Below are positions 37,582-47,427 of a stretch of 64,000 bases of DNA, one piece after another (within the stretch, counting starts at the first letter, position 1; each line of letters begins with the position of its first letter). This DNA comes from Bacillus sp. SM2101 (lineage in GTDB: Bacteria > Bacillota > Bacilli > Bacillales > SM2101). The notes below the pieces were generated by a model. The model worked only from the letters and a program-made list of their open reading frames with translations, was not told the origin of the DNA and made no database searches. The stretch is taken from assembly GCF_018588585.1 (NCBI RefSeq), contig NZ_JAEUFG010000015.1, positions 1 to 64,000 of the forward strand, read 5' to 3'. A program made the position numbers and the translations under genes.

Positions 37582-39015
37582 ATGAGACGTTCATTGTATG
37601 CAATTCTTTTTCTTTTAATAACTTTAAGTTTGACACTCATCATATTGCAATGGTTTTCTTATACTGGAAATACAGAACAAAAAGTAATGGTGGATAATAA
37701 TACACAGTTAAATGAATCAATTCAGCTTGTGCGGAAAGATAACGCATTGGTTGTAACACAATCGTATAATGGTTTAGTACAACCAACGTATGAATTATCG
37801 ATTCCATCAGTTATTGAGCAAGAGCAAATTTTTTGTGAAACAGAAAATGGAAAGCAATGCGAGATTATTTATAATGACAATGATATTACCTTAATGAATG
37901 GTAATGAGCAACATATCATTTTCACATATCAAATATCAATTGATAGTTCCCTACATTCTTTCTTGATGGAAAATTGGTCAATAAACCTTCACTCTCAACA
38001 ATTGAAAAATACTCGTTTAGAAATTATTGAAGATCATTCACCTCGAGGGACTTGGGTGACAGGTGCCTCGCTGCAGAAATATATTTCTAAAGAGAATATT
38101 GACTTTTATGCATGGGAATATTCCTATATGGATTCACCACCAATTTTTTGGACAAACAAACAATTGGATAGTGAAGAGGTTGAAGAAATTACATATTATG
38201 TTAATGAAGGGAATCAAGTTGAAAAAATAAATGCCCCATCGCTAGCAAGTGTGCCATCTTCATCTCCATTAACGATAGTAAATATTCCAGGTGAGGATTT
38301 GGTTATTACACCGTCTTTAATCATTCATGATAAAGATGATGTTAATTTTATTGAAGAAGGTTATATAGATAAGGTTTTATTTGAGTCTTTTTCTTATGAT
38401 GAAAATGATGAATGGATTTTACAAGTCCTGAAATCAATTCTTCTTAACAGAAGTGTTGGTGATGAATTTTCTAATAGACTTTCTGAAGAAATGTTCACTC
38501 AGCTATCTGGACAAGCTCTTGATGAATTTATTGAAATAATATTTACTTATGAAAATAAGAAGCTTTCATCCGAACTATTAGATAGGTCGTTATCAGCTAT
38601 TGATTTAGGTAAAACAACATTCTTTTCAGCAAACACTAATCAAAGGAATCAGACTTCTTCCCTCTATTTTGTTGATGAAAGAAACTTCTTCATTAATAGT
38701 AAAGAAATTGTTAATCGACCAGTTATTTTCAGAAATGGTCAGCTCTTGTTCCCATTAGAGGATGTATTACGTCATGCTGGGTATAAGGTTTCATTTTTTT
38801 CAGATCAAGAAACCATTTATATTGAAAAAGGGCAAGATATTTGGAGATTTTACTTAAATAAAAACTATTTTATATATAATGAAGAAGAATGGGGATTATT
38901 ATCTAAACCAATGGAACAGATTGATCATTCTGTTTACATTTATGAAACGTGGCTAACTGATTTATTCGCAGTATTGGTTGAAAAGGATGAACAAACAATT
39001 GATCTTACATATTAA
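37582..39015 (+). CDS. Membrane-anchored protein with C-terminal stalk-type domain
   Basis: 477-aa protein not recognised as a named family. A single N-terminal hydrophobic segment (about 5–25) suggests an anchor with the rest outside the cell. The middle (about 30–340) is beta-rich, then helical. The C-terminal part (VIFRNGQLLFPLEDVLRHAGYKVSFF, then IYIEKG) resembles the copper-amine-oxidase N-terminal or 'stalk' domain common in Firmicute surface proteins. ATG after TTAGGAG. It stands between ylbG and the rsmD leader and is not in the B. subtilis order I know. Confidence 0.6.
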   Translation: MRRSLYAILFLLITLSLTLIILQWFSYTGNTEQKVMVDNNTQLNESIQLVRKDNALVVTQSYNGLVQPTYELSIPSVIEQEQIFCETENGKQCEIIYNDNDITLMNGNEQHIIFTYQISIDSSLHSFLMENWSINLHSQQLKNTRLEIIEDHSPRGTWVTGASLQKYISKENIDFYAWEYSYMDSPPIFWTNKQLDSEEVEEITYYVNEGNQVEKINAPSLASVPSSSPLTIVNIPGEDLVITPSLIIHDKDDVNFIEEGYIDKVLFESFSYDENDEWILQVLKSILLNRSVGDEFSNRLSEEMFTQLSGQALDEFIEIIFTYENKKLSSELLDRSLSAIDLGKTTFFSANTNQRNQTSSLYFVDERNFFINSKEIVNRPVIFRNGQLLFPLEDVLRHAGYKVSFFSDQETIYIEKGQDIWRFYLNKNYFIYNEEEWGLLSKPMEQIDHSVYIYETWLTDLFAVLVEKDEQTIDLTY

Positions 39016-39048
39016 TAACAAAGCAAGTGAGCATAGTGGTCAATAATT

Positions 39049-39191
39049 GGCTGTTTTCATGTTGAAATATATACACGTAAACAACTTAATTTCGTGGCAT
39101 CTGTTCTTCTATTGAACGATGAATGTTGAGTAAAACGACATTTTTATTTTCTAGTTTAGGAACTACAGCAACATAGTTTACGAATAAAGTC
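39049..39191 (-). repeat. Repeat element between the stalk-domain gene and rsmD
   Basis: Reverse-orientation copy: right end GGCTGTTTTCATGTTGAAAT, core AATTTCGTGGCATCTGTTCT, left end AGCAACATAGTTTACGAATA. About 143 bp. Confidence 0.8.
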
Positions 39192-39202
39192 TATAAATTA
39201 AA

Positions 39203-39372
39203 AAAACCCTGCAGATACCTACAGGGTCCTTCTATATCATAGGGATAATTTTCGAAATATCACCCATAGATAAGAAGGCAAAGGGAGAGGAGAAACCGGA
39301 GGAAGAACTTATGGGGAAACGTAAGTCTTCTCCGCGGTTGGCAACAACATCAATAATTTGATGTTGTTACTA
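39203..39372 (+). ncRNA. Structured leader upstream of rsmD (ylbH leader candidate)
   Basis: Four helices follow one another in the otherwise gene-free region before rsmD (ylbH): ACCCTG/CAGGGT (39206–39227); a long near-perfect stem CCTTCT…AGAAGG with AGGG/CCC inside (39228–39278); ACCGGAGGAAGAACTT with AAGTCTTCTCCGCGGT (39295–39338); and AACAACATCA/TGATGTTGTT (39343–39368). A 'ylbH leader' structured RNA is a known motif in front of this gene in Bacillus; I assign it by position and structure, not by consensus match. Confidence 0.6.
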
Positions 39373-39480
39373 CTAATTATGACCATTTGAAGTGACTGTA
39401 TACACTTTCAAAATATTTTTTTATCATCTATAATAAATAAGGCTTAATTTATTTACAATTTTGTAAGAATGGTGATGTTA

Positions 39481-40531
<1,051 letters not shown>

Positions 40532-40610
40532 TTACATATATAAAGTGTAGCCTACTGAGCGAACAGATACCTTTTATTGAATAACTTGATAATGTTTGCG
40601 CTTACATAAC

Positions 40611-40640
40611 AAACGACCATCACTTTGATGGTCGTTTTAA
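40611..40640 (+). terminator. Terminator after coaD, fused to a repeat end
   Basis: AAACGACCATCA pairs with TGATGGTCGTTT, followed by T-rich sequence. Its right arm (GGTCGTTTT, from 40630) coincides with the right end of the neighbouring repeat element. Confidence 0.8.
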
Positions 40641-40758
40641 TTATTGTTGTTCTCCGTACTAAAACATAAGATTAGCATTCATGTGCCTTTCTTGATTAAA
40701 AGAAATTACTTGTGCTTATTTAAACAATGTTTGCAACAAAGCCTTACGAAAAGAGCCT
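40630..40758 (-). repeat. Repeat element overlapping the 3' end of ylbJ
   Basis: Reverse-orientation copy. Right end GGTCGTTTTAATTATTGTTG merges with the coaD terminator; left end GCAACAAAGCCTTACGAAAA then GAGCC reaches into ylbJ. Read with ylbJ, the left end GGCTCTTTTCGTAA encodes the last residues (L-F-S) and the TAA stop. Confidence 0.8.
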
Positions 40759-41970
40759 TATTTTTTTTATATAAAGTAACACATAGCAACAAAGAGTTGT
40801 CAAGGTAATAATTGGTCCGTAAGTCCACATGATATGTAAAAAATCATAAAACATACTGAAATTAGTATTTAATGAAAAAGAAGGTATGACGTTTGGTCCG
40901 TGCTCGGGTTTTACTATCGTATTAATGTATAGAGGCTTCCAAAGTATATATGCAAAAAGCGCAGCAAAAAATCCGTGAAAGATACGAGCGACAAAAAAGG
41001 GCCTAAAGCGTATATCGGTCTCAGCTAGAATACTTGCAACTTGGGCCTGAACTGATAAGCCACTGAAAGCAAGAATAAAGCTTGTAATCACTGCTTGGTA
41101 AATCAAGCTAATATTAGGTGTTTCACTAGTTAATTGACTTCCTAATGTTATTTCAAATAAACCGGAAAATAAAGGTATTCCTAATTCTTCGGGAAGATCA
41201 AAAACCGCTAACACATATTCCAAAAGATAAGCTACCACAGCTGTTATATGGACGATAGATAGCAATTTGTTTAAAACAGAAAATAAAATAATGAAACCAC
41301 CGATCATTAATAATGTATGTACTGAGGATGTGATCGCATCCCCGAGTAATTTTCCTAGTGGCCTATTATCTTGCAGCCTAGATTCATGTGCAGAACGTAG
41401 TGCCTCATGTATAATTCTTTTCCTTCTGTTAATAGAAGGCTTGCTAATGACATTTTCTTTGCCGTGAAATCTCATTATTAATCCTACACAAATATTACCT
41501 AAATAATGTGATATGGCTAGGATGATACCTAAACTGGCATTTTGAAAAAAACCAATAGCTACCGCACCAAAAATAAACAATGGATTAGAAGAGTTAGTAA
41601 ATGATACTAGGCGCTCCGCTTCTATTGCAGTTAACTGATTTTCTTGGCGTAATCTTGCTGTAAATTTAGCACCTGCAGGATAACCAGATGCCATTCCCAT
41701 TGCCCATACAAATCCGCCAACACCGGGTACTTTGAATAATGGTCTCATAAGAGGCTCCAATAAAAAACCGATAAATCGAACAACTCCAAACCCTATGAGC
41801 AACTCAGATATAATAAAAAAGGGAAGTAACGACGGGAACACGACTCCCCACCAAATCTGTAACCCTCTTTGTGAAGCTTCAAATGATGCTTGTGGAAAAG
41901 AAATAAGGGCTATAGCTAGCAATAAGGCAGTTGTTGCTAATATTAATGAATTTACTTTTGTTATATTCAA
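40744..41970 (-). CDS. ylbJ: Sporulation integral membrane protein YlbJ
   Basis: 408-aa polytopic membrane protein (nucleoside recognition 'GATE' domain), sigma-E controlled and needed for spore cortex formation in B. subtilis. Motifs: WWGVVFPSLLPFFIISELL, GLPAGAKFT-like SGYPAGAKFTARL, FTNSSNPLFIFGAVA. The TTG at 41970 is chosen because GGGAGGCAA precedes it; the frame extends 12 codons upstream. The last three residues and stop come from the repeat element, so the tail may be shortened or altered. Confidence 0.88.
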   Translation of the reverse strand: MNITKVNSLILATTALLLAIALISFPQASFEASQRGLQIWWGVVFPSLLPFFIISELLIGFGVVRFIGFLLEPLMRPLFKVPGVGGFVWAMGMASGYPAGAKFTARLRQENQLTAIEAERLVSFTNSSNPLFIFGAVAIGFFQNASLGIILAISHYLGNICVGLIMRFHGKENVISKPSINRRKRIIHEALRSAHESRLQDNRPLGKLLGDAITSSVHTLLMIGGFIILFSVLNKLLSIVHITAVVAYLLEYVLAVFDLPEELGIPLFSGLFEITLGSQLTSETPNISLIYQAVITSFILAFSGLSVQAQVASILAETDIRFRPFFVARIFHGFFAALFAYILWKPLYINTIVKPEHGPNVIPSFSLNTNFSMFYDFLHIMWTYGPIITLTTLCCYVLLYIKKIRLFS

Positions 41971-42146
41971 GAGTATTGCCTCCCGTTTTATCTTCTTTCT
42001 ATACAATGGATGTAGTAGGTGTTAGAATGAAAGAACGAATAAATCATGGTAAAAAGTTGTACAAACTTATATTTCAATATACGTGTATAGCACCTTTCTT
42101 TAGACCATAAGATTGAATATAGATCATTTTTTTGGAGGTATTTCTC

Positions 42147-42944
42147 ATGCGAGATCCTATCATTGGTCTAGCTCTTGGTTCTGGAAGTGCAAGAGGCTTT
42201 GCCCACTTAGGGGTTATTAAAGTATTGACAGAGGAGAATATTGGAATAGACCTGATTGCTGGAAGTAGCATGGGTGCCGTTGTTGCAGCCTTTTATGGAG
42301 CTGGGCTAGACATTAATCGTCTATATAAAGTGGCTTATGCATTTAAAAGAAAATATTACTTGGATTTTACTGTTCCAAGGATGGGTTTTTTGGCAGGGAA
42401 TAGAGTTAAAGAGCTCATTCGTATATTTACCCATGGGAAAATGATTGAAGACTTAGATATTCCGGTAGCTATTGTAGCAACCGATTTAATAAAGGGAGAA
42501 AAGGTAGTTTTTAGAACGGGACCAGTTGCTGATGCTGTCCGTGCGAGTATTGCAATTCCAGGAATTTTTGTGCCAGAAAAAATAAACAATCGAGTGCTAG
42601 TCGATGGAGGCGTTGTTGACCGCATACCTGTATCAGTCGTGAAAGAAATGGGTGCTGATATCGTGATTGGAGTTGATGTATCACATGTTAAAAAAAATGA
42701 AAGTATCTCATCCATTTTTGACGTGATTATGCAAAGTATAGACATCATGCAAGAAGAGCTAGTTAGCCATAGGGAAATTGCTTCTGATATAATGATTCGA
42801 CCACATGTGGAACATATTAGTTCAAAAGCATTTTCCAATATAAAGGAGATTATTGAGATAGGCGAGGAGGAAACGAGAAAACAGCTCGAAAATATTATTA
42901 CGGTTATTTCTACGTGGAAGGAGTCACAGCAAGGTGAAGACTAA
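42147..42944 (+). CDS. ylbK: Patatin-like phospholipase family protein YlbK
   Basis: 265-aa esterase of the patatin/RssA family. Oxyanion loop GSGSARGFAHLG at residues 11–22, catalytic serine in GSSMG (about 41), and catalytic aspartate in VDGG (about 153). Acts on acyl esters; natural substrate unknown. ATG 42147 follows GGAGGT. ylbL starts inside its last codons. Confidence 0.88.
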   Translation: MRDPIIGLALGSGSARGFAHLGVIKVLTEENIGIDLIAGSSMGAVVAAFYGAGLDINRLYKVAYAFKRKYYLDFTVPRMGFLAGNRVKELIRIFTHGKMIEDLDIPVAIVATDLIKGEKVVFRTGPVADAVRASIAIPGIFVPEKINNRVLVDGGVVDRIPVSVVKEMGADIVIGVDVSHVKKNESISSIFDVIMQSIDIMQEELVSHREIASDIMIRPHVEHISSKAFSNIKEIIEIGEEETRKQLENIITVISTWKESQQGED

Positions 42945-43947
42945 AAGTTATATTAGATCGTTATTTATTGGTATTATACTTGCTATGCTAATTACTTTTG
43001 TACAGCTACCATTTTACATTACGAAACCTGGAACAGCACAAGAGCTTGCTCCTATTGTTCAAGTTGATGGTGGGTATGAAGAAGAAGGGTCATTAATGCT
43101 AACAACAGTTAGAATGGGAAAAGCAAATGTTGTCTCATATATTTGGGCGAAATTGAGTGAATACCAAATGATTTACCCTGAACAAGATATTCTCCAAGAT
43201 AGAAGCGATGAGGAATATTCATATATTCAATTACATAATATGGAGAACTCAAAAAACAGTGCTATAACAGTTGCATATAATCAAGCAGATAAAAGTATAG
43301 AGTATAAATATAATGGATTATTTGTCTTTACGGTGCTAGATAATGTACCAGCTAAAGATTTTTTAAAAACAGCTGATCGTATTATACGAGTAGACGATAA
43401 AGATGTGAAAAGTTATGAAGACCTTACTCATTATCTATCAACAAAACAAGAGGGCGATGTAATTGAGGTTGTTGTTGAGAGGGATGGTGAGACGGTTGTT
43501 CAAGATATTGAGTTGATTACATTGGAAAATAAAGAGCAAGTAGGTTTAGGTGTACAACTTATAGAAGATGTGGAACTTAACGTAAACCCAAGCGTGGAAA
43601 TTAATTCTGAGAAAATAGGTGGTCCATCTGCAGGATTAATGTTTACATTAGAAATCTATAATCAATTAGTTGAAGAAGATCTTACAAAGGGCTTTGACAT
43701 CGCTGGTACTGGTCAAATTTTTAATGATGGTACTGTCGGACCTATAGGTGGGATCTCTCAAAAAATTGTAGCGGCGGATAAGGCAGGGGCCGAAATCTTT
43801 TTTGCGCCAAATCAGAACGGAGCTAGTGACTCAAACTATAATGAAGCTGTAAAAACAGCTCAAGATATTGGAACTTCAATGAAAATTGTACCTGTAGATA
43901 CATTTGAAGATGCTTTATTGTATTTACAATCTTTACAGCCAGAGTAG
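42934..43947 (+). CDS. ylbL: PDZ–Lon-type serine protease YlbL
   Basis: 337-aa membrane-anchored protease: N-terminal hydrophobic segment (about 8–27), PDZ domain (about 110–190, with VFTVLDNVPAKDFLKTADRI), and Lon/S16 catalytic domain with Ser in GGPSAGLMF (about 232) and Lys in GGISQKIVAA (about 277). In streptococci the related SepM processes a signal peptide. GTG start, 11-bp overlap with ylbK, AAGGAG inside ylbK, so the two are coupled. Confidence 0.9.
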   Translation: MKTKSYIRSLFIGIILAMLITFVQLPFYITKPGTAQELAPIVQVDGGYEEEGSLMLTTVRMGKANVVSYIWAKLSEYQMIYPEQDILQDRSDEEYSYIQLHNMENSKNSAITVAYNQADKSIEYKYNGLFVFTVLDNVPAKDFLKTADRIIRVDDKDVKSYEDLTHYLSTKQEGDVIEVVVERDGETVVQDIELITLENKEQVGLGVQLIEDVELNVNPSVEINSEKIGGPSAGLMFTLEIYNQLVEEDLTKGFDIAGTGQIFNDGTVGPIGGISQKIVAADKAGAEIFFAPNQNGASDSNYNEAVKTAQDIGTSMKIVPVDTFEDALLYLQSLQPE

Positions 43948-43982
43948 TATTACATACTTATGCTGTTTATTAACTGCAACTG

Positions 43983-44024
43983 AAGGCAGATCTCTTACAT
44001 TAAATGCAGAGGTTGCCTTCTTTA
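43983..44024 (+). terminator. Terminator after ylbL
   Basis: GAAGGCA pairs with TGCCTTC, extended by CTCT/AGAG inside, followed by a T-rich stretch. Confidence 0.7.
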
Positions 44025-44029
44025 TTTGT

Positions 44030-44181
44030 ATAGCTGTTTTACGTACGAATAGATTTACCATGTATTCATTATAGTTCGTGGCATCCTTTATTTCATTTTC
44101 ATACCGCTGAAAACCCTAGCTAATCTTCTCTAACGGTGCTAATTTAGTAATAAAAGCACCAAAGTTTATGTAAAGAGAGTT
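44030..44181 (-). repeat. Repeat element abutting the stop codon of ylbM
   Basis: Reverse-orientation copy: right end AGCTGTTTTACGTACGAATA, core TAGTTCGTGGCATCCTTTAT, left end CACCAAAGTTTATGTAAAGA. The left end runs to the ylbM stop codon (44180–44182). Confidence 0.75.
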
Positions 44182-45415
44182 ATTTAAACTTCCTAGCATC
44201 TTCATCAAACCTAATCGGTGGAGTTGAGTACTCTTGTTTAATTGCTGTTGAACATAAAGGTTCTGGTAAAATACTAGCATATACATGTGCAGCAGTAATA
44301 TCTAACATGAATAATGGGTCTTCAAAGGAAGCTGCTTTCGAAATGATAGGTAGTTGTATTTTTTTCTTTACTTCATTCAAATACTGTTGCCCTCTCGTAT
44401 TCATACCTAATAAACGGATATATGGAGATTGGGTAGATAATTGTAGTAAGTCGTGCTTTTTAGTATTCGTTAATATATGTAGACATAGTCGCTGAAGTCG
44501 AGTCCAAGTATAACGCTTTGTCTTAATTTTTTCCATAAAAGTTATAAATGAAGTCGATTCTTTTATGTACTTCATAAGTCGATATTCTAAGCCTTCCTCA
44601 CATTCATATATTGATTCCAGCTCTGCTAGACTAGAAGTTAATAGCTTATATTTTAATAATGGAAAATAAGCTTCCCAGCTATGAAATCGATTGTACTGAT
44701 TATAATAATTAATTAAGTGGTTCTTTGTAGATACAGGGATGTAGTTATCTATGTCATTTATATTACCGCTCTTTGAGAATAAAGTTTGACGTATACTGGT
44801 TGCACTAGCGATAGAAGGAGATGTAAATTCCTCATCATGATATTGAGCCCCTGTTCGGGTGATTGTTAATGGAGTTAGGCTACTGTGCTGATCATGAATT
44901 GCTTTCACATAGTGATAACCTAGAATGTTATTTGGCTTAGATAAATCAAGCTTCACATTCGTAGTTTTTACTTCATTAAAAGCAATTGATGATGCTTTCG
45001 GATAACTATATCCTTTATCTATTGCATTCTTCACCTTTTCATTATATGTTGGTGCAGCTTGTTTCAAAAATTGGGCAGCATGTTGAAAATCTTTTATTTC
45101 TCCATGCTCACTTCCAAAACAAACTTCCTCACATAATAAAGCAGATAAAATTGAAATTGCTCCATTTGCAAACATTTCAGCATTTTGTGATGCATAGGCG
45201 TAAGGTAATTCGACAACGATATCTACACCAGCTTCTAAGGCCATCTTAGTCCTCGACCATTTAGATACTAGTGCGGGTTCACCGCGTTGCAGAAAATTTC
45301 CACTCATAACTGCTATAACACAATGAGTGCCTGTTTGCTTTTTTGTTTCTTGTAAATGAACGTAATGCCCATTATGAAATGGATTGTACTCAACGATAAC
45401 ACCTGCAGCCTTCAC
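44180..45415 (-). CDS. tmcAL: tRNA(Met) cytidine acetate ligase (YlbM)
   Basis: 411-aa nucleotidyltransferase-fold enzyme that makes ac4C34 on elongator tRNA-Met, using acetate and ATP. The N-terminal GVIVEYNPFHNGHYVH with the HxGH-type motif, AVMSGNFLQRGEPAL, and the central TRTGAQYHD are characteristic. ATG start after GAGGTG. Convergent with ylbL and divergent from ylbN. Confidence 0.92.
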   Translation of the reverse strand: MKAAGVIVEYNPFHNGHYVHLQETKKQTGTHCVIAVMSGNFLQRGEPALVSKWSRTKMALEAGVDIVVELPYAYASQNAEMFANGAISILSALLCEEVCFGSEHGEIKDFQHAAQFLKQAAPTYNEKVKNAIDKGYSYPKASSIAFNEVKTTNVKLDLSKPNNILGYHYVKAIHDQHSSLTPLTITRTGAQYHDEEFTSPSIASATSIRQTLFSKSGNINDIDNYIPVSTKNHLINYYNQYNRFHSWEAYFPLLKYKLLTSSLAELESIYECEEGLEYRLMKYIKESTSFITFMEKIKTKRYTWTRLQRLCLHILTNTKKHDLLQLSTQSPYIRLLGMNTRGQQYLNEVKKKIQLPIISKAASFEDPLFMLDITAAHVYASILPEPLCSTAIKQEYSTPPIRFDEDARKFK

Positions 45416-45684
45416 TTACACACCTCAGTTCTAGTTTAATATTGGAAAAATGTATACAATGATTTCTTTTATTATAATGTATATGAAAATGAAGTTCCAT
45501 CTCTCAAATTCACAGTATTTATTAACTCAATTAAATTAATGAAAATAGAAGGGTAAGGAAGCTGCTTTCGATGAATAATAGTGTTAAAGGAACTTCCTAT
45601 TTAAGAATGTAGATGTAAAGAAAAAATATTGACAAATGTGTTTTACAAAGCTATAATTACCTTTGTTGCCTTGAGGTGATATAA

Positions 45685-46200
45685 TTGAAATGGACAATTC
45701 ATCAACTATACCAATTACAGAACAAGGACATAATAATTGACGAAACTGTAGATGTAAGTGACATTAAACATATTGAGAAGTCAATTCGTAATATTTCACC
45801 TGTTAAAGTTACAGGTGCAGCAGATGTAAGTCATGCTAAAGCTATTTTTCACTTAACAATTACTGGTTCAATGGTTTTACCTTGCTCGAGAACATTGGTT
45901 GATGTACAATTTCCGTTTACTATTAAAACGACGGAAACCTTTTTATTTAAACAATCTGATTTTGATAATGAAGATGAGGTTCATAATGTTGAAGGAGATG
46001 TCGTTGACATTCTTCCGATCATAAAGGAAAATATTCTTCTAGAAATTCCAATGCAGATATATTCAGAAAGTGTACAGGAAGATAAAGTATTACAATCTGG
46101 AAAAGATTGGTCTGTTATTACTGAGGAAGATGTGAAAAATCAGATAGATCCACGTTTAGCTGGATTAGCAAAATATTTTGACAAAAATAAAGAAAATTAA
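45685..46200 (+). CDS. ylbN: DUF177 (YceD-like) protein YlbN
   Basis: 171-aa acidic protein of the DUF177/YceD family, implicated in 23S rRNA accumulation and ribosome assembly and nearly always linked to rpmF. MKWTIHQLYQLQNKDIIID at the N-terminus, TGSMVLPCSRTLVDVQFPF in the middle, and DPRLAGLAKYF at the C-terminus. TTG start after GAGGTGATA. rpmF follows after a small hairpin. Confidence 0.88.
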   Translation: MKWTIHQLYQLQNKDIIIDETVDVSDIKHIEKSIRNISPVKVTGAADVSHAKAIFHLTITGSMVLPCSRTLVDVQFPFTIKTTETFLFKQSDFDNEDEVHNVEGDVVDILPIIKENILLEIPMQIYSESVQEDKVLQSGKDWSVITEEDVKNQIDPRLAGLAKYFDKNKEN

Positions 46201-46206
46201 CAAAAC

Positions 46207-46230
46207 GAAGAACCGGCATTATCCGGCCTT
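46207..46230 (+). other. Small hairpin between ylbN and rpmF
   Basis: GAACCGGCATTATCCGGCCTTC can fold on CCGG/CCGG and GAA/TTC. It has no T-run, so it may be a processing or translational control element rather than a terminator. Tentative. Confidence 0.3.
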
Positions 46231-46266
46231 CATATGATTTTAATTCTCTTTAAGGAGGTGGGAATA

Positions 46267-46440
46267 ATGGCTGTACCTTTTAGAAGAACATCTAAAACTA
46301 AAAAAAGAAAGCGTCGTACGCATTTCAAATTACAAGCCCCTGGTATGGTAGAATGCCCAAATTGTGGTGAAATGAAGCTTGCTCACCGCGTTTGTAAAGA
46401 ATGTGGTACTTATAAAGGAAAAGAAGTAGTTAGCAACTAA
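46267..46440 (+). CDS. rpmF: 50S ribosomal protein L32
   Basis: 57-aa zinc-containing ribosomal protein: basic N-terminus ([20 protein letters not shown]) and two CxxC pairs (CPNCG and CKECG). ATG 46267 directly after GGAGGTGGG. All four cysteines are kept, so it is the zinc form. Strong terminator follows. Confidence 0.96.
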   Translation: MAVPFRRTSKTKKRKRRTHFKLQAPGMVECPNCGEMKLAHRVCKECGTYKGKEVVSN

Positions 46441-46461
46441 ATGATGTTGATTACTGACGTT

Positions 46462-46498
46462 AAAAAACACAAAGAGTAAATTCTTTGTGTTTTTTTCT
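46462..46498 (+). terminator. Terminator after rpmF
   Basis: AAAAAACACAAAGA pairs with TCTTTGTGTTTTTT across a six-base loop. Confidence 0.85.
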
Positions 46499-46531
46499 AT
46501 ATCATTATATAAGTGGGGGGAAGGTACAAGG

Positions 46532-47296
46532 GTGGAGAAAATGATTATTAATAAAGACGATAATGGCGTAGTATGGGCTACAATTAACCGTTTGGCTAAA
46601 AGAAATGCGATCGATTATGATGTTATGAATAAATTGGAAACGCTTATAAACGATGTGAGAGAGACGGTTGATATTAAAGCAATCGTCATTACTGGAGCTG
46701 GTGACAAAGCATTTTGTTCCGGAGGTGATTTAAGTGTATTTCATCAATTAAAAACAAAAAGAGAGGCATATGAAATGCTTTCAAAAATGGGTGAAATACT
46801 ATACTCGCTACAGACACTTCCTAAGCCAACTGTGGCACTATTAAATGGATTTGCAATAGGAGGTGGTTGTGAACTAGCAACAGCATGTGATTTTCGTTTA
46901 GCTAAGCAAGGCAGTAAACTAGGATTTATACAAAGTAAATTAGCGATAACAACAGGTTGGGGTGGAGCAACCTTATTAAATGAAAAAATCCCCTATGATA
47001 AGGCACTTCAATTGCTAATGACAGCAAAAATGATTTCTGCAGAGAAGGCTTATGAAATTGGTTTTGTTAATGAAGTGTTAGATAACCAAGACTTAGTGAA
47101 ACAGTGTAAAGAATTTCTGAAACCAATACTTGAAGCAGATGTACATGTACTATCCTCATATAAACAGGTATTAATTAATAAATGGAAGGCCCATCATTTA
47201 AAGGAAAGAATGTTTGCAGAAATTGAACAATGTGCATCTTTATGGGCAAGAGATGAGCATCACCATGCAGTCGAGGCTTTTTTGAATAACAATTAA
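46532..47296 (+). CDS. Enoyl-CoA hydratase/isomerase family protein
   Basis: 254-aa crotonase-fold protein. VWATINRLAKRNAIDYDVM, oxyanion-hole segment GDKAFCSGGDLSVF and GFAIGGGCELATACDFRLA are family motifs; one of the two usual catalytic glutamates lies in GGGCELA. It could be a hydratase, isomerase or 3-hydroxyisobutyryl-CoA hydrolase. The GTG at 46532 is preferred because GGGGGAAGG lies about nine bases upstream; ATG 46541 is the alternative. Not part of the B. subtilis ylb order, but with the carboxylase genes at 48.8–52.0 kb it suggests acyl-CoA metabolism. Confidence 0.82.
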   Translation: MEKMIINKDDNGVVWATINRLAKRNAIDYDVMNKLETLINDVRETVDIKAIVITGAGDKAFCSGGDLSVFHQLKTKREAYEMLSKMGEILYSLQTLPKPTVALLNGFAIGGGCELATACDFRLAKQGSKLGFIQSKLAITTGWGGATLLNEKIPYDKALQLLMTAKMISAEKAYEIGFVNEVLDNQDLVKQCKEFLKPILEADVHVLSSYKQVLINKWKAHHLKERMFAEIEQCASLWARDEHHHAVEAFLNNN

Positions 47297-47427
47297 GATG
47301 TTTTTTAATGATTTATGTGTTGTATATGGATAAAACATGAATTATTTGCATTGTGATAGTTTATATATAGTCTATCTTTTCTAGTAGCAGCATATGTATT
47401 AAAAAAAAGCTACTGGGAGGTAGGGTA

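Noticed and set aside
42356-42838. Long antisense frame inside ylbK
   Set aside because: Shadow of the patatin-like gene, with serine- and threonine-rich composition typical of antisense frames.
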